Position numbers and translations under genes: made by a program
Source of the DNA: Actinomycetota bacterium
Lineage (GTDB): Bacteria > Actinomycetota > AC-67
Length of the DNA stretch: 35,479 nucleotides
Assembly (NCBI GenBank): GCA_020201525.1
Contig: JAIVGO010000107.1
Coordinates: 1 to 35,479 of the forward strand
Direction of reading: 5' to 3'
The notes under the pieces: generated by a model
Seen by the model: the letters and a program-made list of their open reading frames with translations, nothing else
Database searches by the model: none
What the model was told of the DNA's origin: nothing
Part shown: piece after piece, positions 23,804-30,999 of the stretch
How positions within the stretch are numbered: the stretch's first letter is position 1
Layout: the number at the start of each line of letters is the position of its first letter

Positions 23804-25393
23804 TCATCTTTCTCTGCGTGCCGAGGGCTCTGCGCGCAGCCCCGCGCCGGCAAGCGCGAAAAGCGCCATCAGAATGACGATGCCGAGTAGATAAAGCGAG
23901 GCATTGGGGTGATGCGTCGTTATCCTGGCCACCGGCCAGATGGTGCGCAGGTGGCCGTCGGGAAGACCCGGCAGCGGAGTCGACGGGTCGCCCACGTCGA
24001 GCTCTACCTTCTCGTCATCCATCGTCATCGCGTGCATCGGGGCTCCGGCGGCCACGAGTGTCCCGTCGCGCGTGACGGTCGCGAGCCCGAAGACTGCGAC
24101 TTCGGAATGCGTCGGCGGAATGAGCGGGCTTCCGATACCGCTTCGTCCGTGATGCCAGACGTCCATTCCCACACCCCACCACGTACCGAAGCGTCCGAGC
24201 GGGTCGTCCACCATCGGCTTGGTCACGCTGATGTCGTACCGGTGCCCGTCGGCATAATCAATGGAGGCCGTCACGAGCAGCGTGTCGTGCGGTGGGAGTG
24301 GAGTGACGCGAGGATTGCGATCTATCGCAGTGAGGGCCAGTGTGCCGCTGCCGGGCTGCAAGGAACCGCGGAAGTACTGACCGTTTTCGGTTTGTGCGGA
24401 TCCGCTCGCCGAGACCGTTGCGTTCGAGCTCGTCGGCGTGACTTTGGGTGCGATCAAAGCCCCGACGGCTGCCACGACGATCGCTCCAATCGCGAACGAA
24501 ATTGCACCACGGCTGCTCGGACCCGCTCGATCAGGCTCGGTACGCGATAGAACGAGGAAAGCACCGAGCGCGGCCAGGAACGTGATCGGCATCGCGATGA
24601 GTGCCTCCTGACGGAACGTGAGCCAGTGTGCCGTGGCGCCCGGTGCAGCGCGCTCGAAGACGCGAATCGGCAAGTCTGGCAGCCCGACAGGCCCGAGAAA
24701 ATGCGAGTAGGCGGTCAAGATTGCCGTAAGGACGACGGTGCCGCCAAGCGCCGCGCGAACGTCCCGGCCGGCGAGCGCCTGCCATGCGAGCAAGAAAGAC
24801 ACAACAATCAAGAGCCGCACGACGTACCACGTCACGCCCTGAAACTCTCCGATTGCCAACGCCTCGAGTGCTCCCATCACCACAACGGCAAGAAGGCCAA
24901 CGATTAACGCCTCGATGCCACGTACGCGCGTCGTCGGCTGCGCGCTGTCCAACGTCAGCATCGCAACGCGCTCGCGTCGCCTCCAGGCCCACAGTGCGGT
25001 GAGGTACCCGAGATAAATGACGCCGAAGTGAATCGGCACGCCGGAAACCCAGGTGTGCTCGAGATCGAGCCAGGATGCGTGTGACGGCAGTCCGATCGGA
25101 GACAACGACCAGTAATAGACGGTGAGAACGACGGTATGGACGGCGGTGATGGCGGCACCCTTCCTGGCTCCGACCCCGAACCAAGCCGTACCGAGACCGA
25201 AGACGGTTGCGATCAAAAACGTTTTCGTCACCCAATAAGTCCAGTAGGGATCGTTCTCCCAGGCGAGTGCGTGCCCGATGACGGCATCCGAAAGGATTGC
25301 CAGCAGCGCGACGCCGGCGGTGAATTTGGCGACCTCGCGTATATCCATGCCGGACCTGCCCAAGTGCTGCCCCCGTTCGGTGGCCGTGGCCAT
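23804..25393 (-). CDS. polytopic membrane protein with a large extracytoplasmic C-terminal part
   Basis: A 529-residue protein. The ATG at 25393 follows GGGAGGCGATTGG. About nine hydrophobic segments fill residues 20-340 (for example KFTAGVALLAILSDAVIGHAL, TFLIATVFGLGTAWFGVG, IHFGVIYLGYLTALWAW, GIEALIVGLLAVVVMGAL). A soluble part follows (about 350-495) with GTWWGVGMDVWHHGRSGIGSPL and TTHHPNASLYLL. A final membrane segment (LYLLGIVILMALFALAGAGL) and a basic tail close the protein. The His residues of WHHG and TTHH are notable. No family was recognised. The reading frame extends upstream, but that part is non-native. It is divergent from the CocE-like hydrolase gene. Confidence 0.72.
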   Translation of the reverse strand: MATATERGQHLGRSGMDIREVAKFTAGVALLAILSDAVIGHALAWENDPYWTYWVTKTFLIATVFGLGTAWFGVGARKGAAITAVHTVVLTVYYWSLSPIGLPSHASWLDLEHTWVSGVPIHFGVIYLGYLTALWAWRRRERVAMLTLDSAQPTTRVRGIEALIVGLLAVVVMGALEALAIGEFQGVTWYVVRLLIVVSFLLAWQALAGRDVRAALGGTVVLTAILTAYSHFLGPVGLPDLPIRVFERAAPGATAHWLTFRQEALIAMPITFLAALGAFLVLSRTEPDRAGPSSRGAISFAIGAIVVAAVGALIAPKVTPTSSNATVSASGSAQTENGQYFRGSLQPGSGTLALTAIDRNPRVTPLPPHDTLLVTASIDYADGHRYDISVTKPMVDDPLGRFGTWWGVGMDVWHHGRSGIGSPLIPPTHSEVAVFGLATVTRDGTLVAAGAPMHAMTMDDEKVELDVGDPSTPLPGLPDGHLRTIWPVARITTHHPNASLYLLGIVILMALFALAGAGLRAEPSARRER

Positions 25394-25546
25394 GGCCAAT
25401 CGCCTCCCAAGATGAGTGCCGCTTGTATCGGTTTCGTCCAGAAGGTTCCCTATCCGACGCGCGCCAAAACGAAGCCACGTTGAGGCAATGCGGCCCACCG
25501 TCGTGTCTCCTTCTGAGCAAGATTCGTCTGGGCTAGCAGGTAAAAG

Positions 25547-25560
25547 CGACCGATCGGTCG
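25547..25560. promoter_or_regulatory. 14-base perfect palindrome, TetR-operator-like
   Basis: CGACCGATCGGTCG is a perfect palindrome between the divergent membrane-protein and hydrolase genes, 58 bases before the hydrolase ATG. Sites of this shape are typical of TetR-type repressors, but no regulator gene is adjacent. No confident -35/-10 pair could be named. Confidence 0.4.
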
Positions 25561-25618
25561 AAATGGACGTGTGACGGCCGGTCCCCCCGTATCCGGTCGC
25601 GTCCCCAGGGAGGGTCCG

Positions 25619-27109
25619 ATGCGAAAGCACAGGGTCGCCGCCTTTCTCGTCTGCGTGAGCACAGCGGTTGGCTTGCTCGCGGGCGGAGCGGCACACGCAG
25701 ACAACACGATCACGGACGGGACCGTGACGAGTGCCGACGGGACCGTCATCTATTACACGCTGTTTCGACCGGCGTCGGCCGACGCGACGCACCAGGTGCC
25801 GATGATCTTGCATTCCCACGGCTGGGGCCAGTCGCGTTCAACGTCGGGTTTTAACGACTGGCTGAACGACGGTTTCGGGGTTCTGAGCTTTGATCAGCGT
25901 GGCCACGGCGAATCGCAAAGCATCGCGACGGTCGAAGACCCGGACAAGGAAGGCCAAGACGTCCGCGCGCTCATCGATTTCGTTGCGACACTGGACTGGG
26001 TGAAGCTCGATGCGCCCGGCGATCCTGTTCTCGGTGCGATCGGCGGAAGCTACGGTGGTGGCTACCAGACGATTGGAGCGCTGAAGGATCTCCGCGACCG
26101 CGGCGCCACCCGCTTCAATGCGCTCGCTCCAGAAATCACGTGGTTCGACCTTCCCGAGTCACTCGGGCCGCAGGGCGTGCCGCGAACGCTGTGGACGACT
26201 CTGCTGTACGGCGTCGCACCGCCGCACGCGGATTACATCGATCAGGGCGAAGCCGTCGGCCTCGCGACCGGCGATTTTCCGGACGGCACCGTCCCAGGCA
26301 CCGTCAATTTAAAGGACATCTTTTACCGACACAGCCCGCGTTGGTTCGCCGACAACGGCTACAACCTGGACATCCCGGTGCTGTTCGGGCAGGGGATCAC
26401 CGACAACTTGTTCAACTTGAACCAAGGGGTGCACAACTGGTCCGATGTCCTCACGGCGAATGCCCGCTCGAAGAGCATCTTCGTCGGATACAACCAGGGT
26501 CACGTCCTACCGGAAGCGTTCCCGCTCGGCACGAACCCGTCGGGAAATCCGTGCATCGACGACTGGGATGCGTATGAGCGTTCGTTCTTCCACGCAGCGT
26601 TCGCCGGCTTGAACCCACGCACGAAGCTCGACGCAGCCGCGTTTAATCTTGCGACGTCGAGCAACGATTGCATCCGCACCGACGATATTTCGACCTATGA
26701 GTCCTTCAGCCCGGCACCGCTTGGCTCGACGATCGTTGTGTCTGCACCGGCCGGACCTCCGGTTGCGTATTCGCTTGCCGCGGGTCCGATACAGATCGCG
26801 GGCGTTCCGCACCTTCGAGGATCGCTCACCGCCGCAGGTGTCGACGCCCGAGCGTTCTTTGCGCTCGCGGTGGGAATGACGCCGGCCGACGCGCGGGTGA
26901 TTCAGAACAACGTGATGCCGATTCGTTCGCTGTTACAGTCGGTTGCCCAACCGTTCGACATCGAGCTTCCGGGCGTCGCCGTCGACATCCCCGCCGGGTC
27001 GAATCTCTACCTCATGGTCGCCTCGACGGCGACTGCGTTCGCCGGTACGACCCGTGCTCCCGGCGCGATCGTCATCAGCGACGCAGTTGTCGACGTTCCG
27101 GTTCAGTAG
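25619..27109 (+). CDS. secreted CocE/S15-like alpha/beta hydrolase
   Basis: A 496-residue protein. The ATG at 25619 follows CAGGGAGGGTCCG. Signal peptide MRKHRVAAFLVCVSTAVGLL...AHA ends near residue 27. The fold signature is MILHSHGWGQSRST (63-75), FGVLSFDQRGHGESQS and the nucleophile elbow GGSYGGGYQ with Ser144. PVLFGQGITDNLF supplies the likely acid Asp, and NQGHVLPEAFPL the likely His. The C-terminal region from about residue 365 is beta-rich, as in the jelly-roll domain of X-Pro dipeptidyl-peptidase/CocE proteins. Known family activities: hydrolysis of peptides or acyl esters. It is exported and monocistronic, with a terminator after the stop. Confidence 0.88.
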   Translation: MRKHRVAAFLVCVSTAVGLLAGGAAHADNTITDGTVTSADGTVIYYTLFRPASADATHQVPMILHSHGWGQSRSTSGFNDWLNDGFGVLSFDQRGHGESQSIATVEDPDKEGQDVRALIDFVATLDWVKLDAPGDPVLGAIGGSYGGGYQTIGALKDLRDRGATRFNALAPEITWFDLPESLGPQGVPRTLWTTLLYGVAPPHADYIDQGEAVGLATGDFPDGTVPGTVNLKDIFYRHSPRWFADNGYNLDIPVLFGQGITDNLFNLNQGVHNWSDVLTANARSKSIFVGYNQGHVLPEAFPLGTNPSGNPCIDDWDAYERSFFHAAFAGLNPRTKLDAAAFNLATSSNDCIRTDDISTYESFSPAPLGSTIVVSAPAGPPVAYSLAAGPIQIAGVPHLRGSLTAAGVDARAFFALAVGMTPADARVIQNNVMPIRSLLQSVAQPFDIELPGVAVDIPAGSNLYLMVASTATAFAGTTRAPGAIVISDAVVDVPVQ

Positions 27110-27143
27110 AAGCTCCTTCTTCGAACTGAGCTCGAGATAGCGT

Positions 27144-27170
27144 TCGCCAGGTCGAACCTGGCGATTTCTT
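27144..27170 (+). terminator. intrinsic terminator after the CocE-like gene
   Basis: TCGCCAGGT, loop CGA, ACCTGGCGA, then TTTCTT: a 9-base perfect stem followed by a U-rich tail, 35 bases after the stop codon. Confidence 0.85.
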
Positions 27171-27225
27171 GCTACTCCTGGCGCCAGCTCTGTAAGGGGA
27201 AACAATTGCCGGAAAGGAGTGGAGC

Positions 27226-27663
27226 ATGGGTGTCGAGGGCAACAAAAAAACTGTGCAACTCATCGAGGATGCTTACAACAGGGGAGATCTCAACTCCTTG
27301 AACCAGTACTTCGCGGAGGGGTTCGACAATAGTCAGAGTGCGCCGCCGGGCTTCCCGATCGGCATTGAACCCGCGAAGCAGATGCATCTGATGTCGATGC
27401 AAGCGTATCCAGATCGCAAGACCGAGATTCTGCAGTTGATAGGGGAAGGTAACAAGGTCATGGCTTTCGTCCGGGTCACCGGCACGAACAAGGGCGGCGT
27501 TCCTTGGTTCGAGGTGCCGGCCAATAATGCCAAGATGGACTTCAACTTCATGAGCATTTTCGAGTTCGACGACCAAGGAATGATCATCAAGCACACCGGA
27601 CTCGTCGATGGCTTTACGCAGCTCGTCCAACTCGGTGTGTACACGCCGCCATCGACGGGCTGA
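27226..27663 (+). CDS. SnoaL-like / ester cyclase family protein
   Basis: A 145-residue protein with AAAGGAGTGGAGC before the ATG. NTF2-like fold signature: KKTVQLIEDAYNRGDLNSLNQYFAEGFDN at the N-terminus, GIEPAKQMHLMSMQAYPD (the helix before the strands), KVMAFVRVTGTNKGG and FNFMSIFEFDDQGMIIKHTGLVDGFTQLVQLGVY at the end. This is the SnoaL-like polyketide cyclase group, though most standalone members have unknown substrates. The neighbouring methyltransferase does not overlap it and no polyketide genes are present, so a biosynthetic role is not implied. Confidence 0.86.
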   Translation: MGVEGNKKTVQLIEDAYNRGDLNSLNQYFAEGFDNSQSAPPGFPIGIEPAKQMHLMSMQAYPDRKTEILQLIGEGNKVMAFVRVTGTNKGGVPWFEVPANNAKMDFNFMSIFEFDDQGMIIKHTGLVDGFTQLVQLGVYTPPSTG

Positions 27664-27743
27664 GCGCCCACGCTCCAATCTCTCCCCCAGCCTGTTCAGG
27701 CCGTCATCTACACTGACGGCGGGGCCGATACCGGAGGCCGGCG

Positions 27744-28362
27744 ATGGGAAACCTCGAGTCCGCACGCGCGGCATTCTCGAATCATGACTGGACGCGCGCA
27801 CGCGATGCCTTCATCGCCGCAGAGGCGGAGGGACCCCTTAGCGCCGACGATATGGCATCGTTTCGCGAAGCCTCATGGTGGCTCGGCCTGATAGACGAAT
27901 CGATCGCCGCTGCCGAAAGGGCGTACACGCTTTACGTCGAAGCATCCAACAACCGTGGTGCCGCGTACCAGGCTTTCGAGATCGCCTACGCTCATTTGCT
28001 TAGAGGGGATGCAGCCATCGGCGCCGGGTGGATCGGCCGAGCACAACGTTTGCTCGCGGGTGAGCGGGACTGTGCCGAGCAGGGGTACCTTCGCTATTTC
28101 TTCGTCGTGACCTCACTCGATGGTGGTGAGGAAACTCTTGTGAAAGCCCGTAGAGGTCCAGGAGATCCGGCGACGGAACGCCGACCGCAACCTCATCGCC
28201 GCAGGGATGGTCGCCGAGGGCAGGGTCATGATCAAGTTGGACACGCAAAGCGGTCTCGCCCTCCTCGATGAGGAATGCTGGAGGCGTCGTCCGAAGATCT
28301 TTCGCCGACCTTCGCCACCCGCAGTGCTGTTTAAAGGGATCTGTCGCGTTCACCGCGCACAG
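27744..28362 (+). pseudogene. decayed N-terminal region of a TPR-type (LuxR-associated) protein
   Basis: The start is intact: GGAGG then ATG at 27744, followed by about 135 residues of helical TPR-like sequence (NHDWTRARDAFIAAEAEGPL, FREASWWLGLIDESIAAAERAYTLY, GAGWIGRAQRLLAGERDCAEQGYL). Near 28151 an apparent one-base insertion shifts the frame. The expected continuation (EVQEIRRRNADRNLIAAGMVAEGR ... GLALLDEE) is in the next frame. Near 28273 an apparent one-base loss shifts back (MLEASSEDLSPTF). A stop and an apparent internal deletion follow, after which the family's CRVHRA motif (GICRVHRAQ, 28336-28362) remains in a third piece. Members of this family usually continue with more TPRs and often a LuxR HTH, all absent here. 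Confidence 0.75.
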
Positions 28363-28381
28363 GTAATTGTTCAACGAGCTG

Positions 28382-29227
28382 ATGACGCTCGTCAACCGGC
28401 TCGTGACCGAGGCCGAAGCCGTCGCTGCGCTGATCGCACGTCTCGAGCTCGACGCGAACGGGGAGTATGGGGATTCCGAGGTACGGGCACAACTCGACCG
28501 AGTTATTGATGTTCTGGGCGCGCGCAAGCTATGCGCGGATCCCGGCGAGCTGGAGCGCAGAACGGTGATTGGTCACGTAACGACGATGCTGCGCCAGGCA
28601 ATGGAGCTCATCGAGCATCCCGGCCGCGCCGGAGGATGGATCTATACGGACCCGGCGATCATCCAGGGGCAGGGTGCGTCGACGGGGATCGTCGCCCAGC
28701 TGATTGCCGGGGCGGGTATCGGCAAGCCGGACGCGCGCATCCTGGATGTCGGCACGGGCGTCGGAGCTCTTGCCGTTGCGTTCTGTCGAACCTTTCCGGG
28801 ATCGACGGTCGTGGGTATCGATCCGTGGGAACCGTCGCTTGGCCTCGCGCGCTCCAACATCGCGGCGGCGGATCTGGGCTCGCGGATAGCACTGCTCAGC
28901 ACGCGTATCGAAGACTTCACCGACGACGGCTTCGATCTCGTCTGGATGCCGGTCATCTTTCTTGCCGAGCAGGTCCTCGAGGACGCCGTCGCGCACGCCG
29001 TCGCGGCGATGCGATCCGGCGGGGAGATCGTCCTGGGCCGTTACTCCGGCTCCGACGACGCATTGGCCGGCGCGCTCGGCGATCTTCGAACGATCCGTTC
29101 GGGCGGAACGTTGCTGAACGCCGGCGACGTACGCAAGCTGCTCGAACACGCGGGATTGGTCGATGTGCGCGAGGTCCAGCGCACGTGGAGTGCGCCGATC
29201 GGGCTAACGGCCGGCCGTCGGTTGTGA
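28382..29227 (+). CDS. class I SAM-dependent methyltransferase
   Basis: A 281-residue protein if started at the ATG at 28382. There is no good ribosome binding site, and TTG at 28367 is an alternative, so the start is uncertain. The N-terminal 100 residues are helical (LIARLELDANGEYGDSEVRAQLDRVIDVLG). The Rossmann core starts with ARILDVGTGVGALAVAFC (motif I, 118-134), then STVVGIDPWEPSLGLARSN (motif II Asp), DDGFDLVWMPVIFL (post-motif) and AMRSGGEIVLGRYSG. Substrate unknown. It directly follows the remnant of a TPR-type regulator, and its first codons may have been shaped by that deletion. It converges with the broken acyl-CoA dehydrogenase, 13 bases away. Confidence 0.82.
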   Translation: MTLVNRLVTEAEAVAALIARLELDANGEYGDSEVRAQLDRVIDVLGARKLCADPGELERRTVIGHVTTMLRQAMELIEHPGRAGGWIYTDPAIIQGQGASTGIVAQLIAGAGIGKPDARILDVGTGVGALAVAFCRTFPGSTVVGIDPWEPSLGLARSNIAAADLGSRIALLSTRIEDFTDDGFDLVWMPVIFLAEQVLEDAVAHAVAAMRSGGEIVLGRYSGSDDALAGALGDLRTIRSGGTLLNAGDVRKLLEHAGLVDVREVQRTWSAPIGLTAGRRL

Positions 29228-29240
29228 CGAGAAGAAATGC

Positions 29241-30315
29241 TCAGCGACCGAAATATGAGCCGCCGTCGGACCAGGACGAGGCGATGAGTGCGTCGTAGGC
29301 GAGCGGCCACGGCGGGCGCAGGAATCCGAGCGCCCGCACATCTTCGAACCAGAAGCCGAACGGCGAGTGACGTGCGAAGGTGCCGCCGCCCATGATGCGA
29401 ACGATTCGTCGAAGGCATTCCTCGGCAAGATGTGCGCACGCGGTTTTGCCGAGTAACACAGCACGGAGCGGCGATGGATCGTCTTCCACGGCTCGAAGCA
29501 TTCCCTCGTAGGCCTGCCGCATGAGCCACGCTTCCTGTTCGGCGTTCGCCCACTCGACTTCTTCGTATGGCCGCAACGTATCCTTCCGTTTGGCGAGCTG
29601 TTCCGATGCCGTCTCCATCGCTGCTTCAACGATGCCGAGGATGACAGCGGTGAACAGCGATCCCACGAATCGCAGCCATCCCGTGACCGTCCCACGGTGC
29701 CGTCAGGGTGACCCCGCGGGAACCGTCCCACGGAACGCCGCGCATATCGAGATAGAACCAGTCCGGCTCGTCCTCGCCTTCTGGGCGACCGCTCGTCAGC
29801 ATGAAGCTCGTGATGCCACTGCCGCTGCCGAAATGCTTCTGTCCGGACAGGAGCCAGGTGCCGTCGGGACCTCCGGGCTTCGCGACGGCCTTCGTGCCGG
29901 AGACATCACCGCCGCTTCCCGGCTCCGACGTAATCGTGCCGAACTGCGCGCCTTCGAGGGTCACTTTCGCAAGGTAGGAGCGTTGTTCGGCCCACGCCTG
30001 TGCGTGCGGCTCCGGCGCGGACGGCGTTGCGAGCCAGAACGCGAGAACGGCGGGATGCATCGAGGAAACCAGAGCAAGCGATGAGTCGCCCTTCGCAAGC
30101 GCGCGCAGGATTTCCGCGATGGGCCGCGTCGAGCGCGGCACGCTCTCGAACAAACCGTCATGTTCGATGGGAACGCCTGTTAACAGGTAGCCGGTCTTGT
30201 GCAATTCGGCGAAGTCCGACGGGTCTAGCTCACGCCGCCGCTGCCGATCGTGGCGGTCGGCGGCAAACGTCGCGGCAATTATCTTGACATCCTCGAGTAG
30301 CCCCGCTGCGTCCAC
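29241..30315 (-). pseudogene. acyl-CoA dehydrogenase family gene, frameshifted with an internal deletion
   Basis: Two open frames on the minus strand make one gene. The 5' part (GTG at 30315 with GGAGGACGGC upstream, to about 29680) has SSMHPAVLAFW, FGTITSEPGSGGD (the flavin-contacting TSEPGxGSD-type motif), WLLSGQKHFGSGSG and GVTLTAPWDGHGMAA. The 3' part (about 29680 to 29241) is in another frame. It opens with FVGSLFTAVILGIVEAAMETA and continues to RIVRIMGGGTF and LRPPWPLAYDAL. At the junction the family's segment after GMAAT (SHAxRxxG...) is missing, so there is a deletion and not just one base. The product cannot be made as a single protein. Assembly error is the alternative. Confidence 0.75.
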
Positions 30316-30521
30316 GCCGTCCTCCTCGTCGAATCCGGAAGCATAGACGAGCTGCGAGCGTCATCGCTTTTGCGTCGCGAATTTGAGGGCTTGCCGAACA
30401 TGACGCTCGCTTTCAAGATGGCGAAGTCACTCGCCGCCGACGGATCGCCGTTACGAGGCCGTGAAACTCGCTTGGGTGCCGAAACGCGGTAATCGCGCCA
30501 TTCCGGAAACAGGCTCGGTCA

Positions 30522-30550
30522 TTGCGCTATGTGCTCCCTGTACCTACAGT
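30522..30550 (+). promoter_or_regulatory. promoter for the small membrane protein gene
   Basis: TTGCGC (30522-30527), a 17-base spacer, then TACAGT (30545-30550), which matches TANNNT. The GTG start codon at 30557 is 6 bases after the -10 box, where transcription would begin. This fits a leaderless transcript. No ribosome binding site is present. Confidence 0.5.
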
Positions 30551-30556
30551 CGGTCC

Positions 30557-30925
30557 GTGGGGATGCTCTCCGCCAGACGAACGCTCGTTGCCGGCATGAC
30601 GCTTGCCGTCGGGCTGGCTCTGGGGTGGTTTAGCTCTGCCCTACTCTTCGACGACGGCGTGGGGAGGTACTCAGGACGCGACCGCGTCGCCGCCGAGGAC
30701 GCAGTTGAGACGGCGGCGCGGGGATGCTCAAACAGGATCGGGTGGAGGCTCATCGTTCCGAACTTGTCGCTCAGGAAGATCCGCGTTGAGCCGACAGATT
30801 TCGATGGTGTGCCGGCTTACAGCGCCGAGCTTCGAGAGCAGACCTTGTTCGGGATTGCCATCGGAAACGTCGTGCTCGTGAGGGGAAGTGACACGGGCAA
30901 AGGCCGCCTCGACTGCGACTTCTGA
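30557..30925 (+). CDS. small membrane-anchored hypothetical protein
   Basis: A 122-residue protein. The start is either GTG at 30557 (favoured by the promoter position) or ATG at 30563; both lack a ribosome binding site. One hydrophobic segment (about 12-32, TLVAGMTLAVGLALGWFSSALLF) anchors it, and the rest is predicted to face outward. The soluble part includes AVETAARGCSNRIGWRLIVPNLSLRKIRVEP, AYSAELREQTLFGIAIGNVVLVRG and a final LDCDF, with two Cys that might pair. I do not recognise a family. It converges with the cyclase gene 74 bases away. Confidence 0.6.
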   Translation: MGMLSARRTLVAGMTLAVGLALGWFSSALLFDDGVGRYSGRDRVAAEDAVETAARGCSNRIGWRLIVPNLSLRKIRVEPTDFDGVPAYSAELREQTLFGIAIGNVVLVRGSDTGKGRLDCDF

Positions 30926-30999
30926 TGGTCTTCGCTTTGAGCGTTCCGATGCCGCCGGGCAGCGACGGCCGAACATCGAAAAAGCAGGCAATCTGAAGA

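Noticed and set aside
27744-29227. TPR remnant and methyltransferase read as one fusion gene
   Set aside because: The remnant has stops and frame changes before the methyltransferase starts, so no single reading frame joins them.
30400-30492. Thirty-residue rightward frame starting ATGACGCTCG
   Set aside because: No ribosome binding site or -10 box at the right place, and no recognisable sequence.
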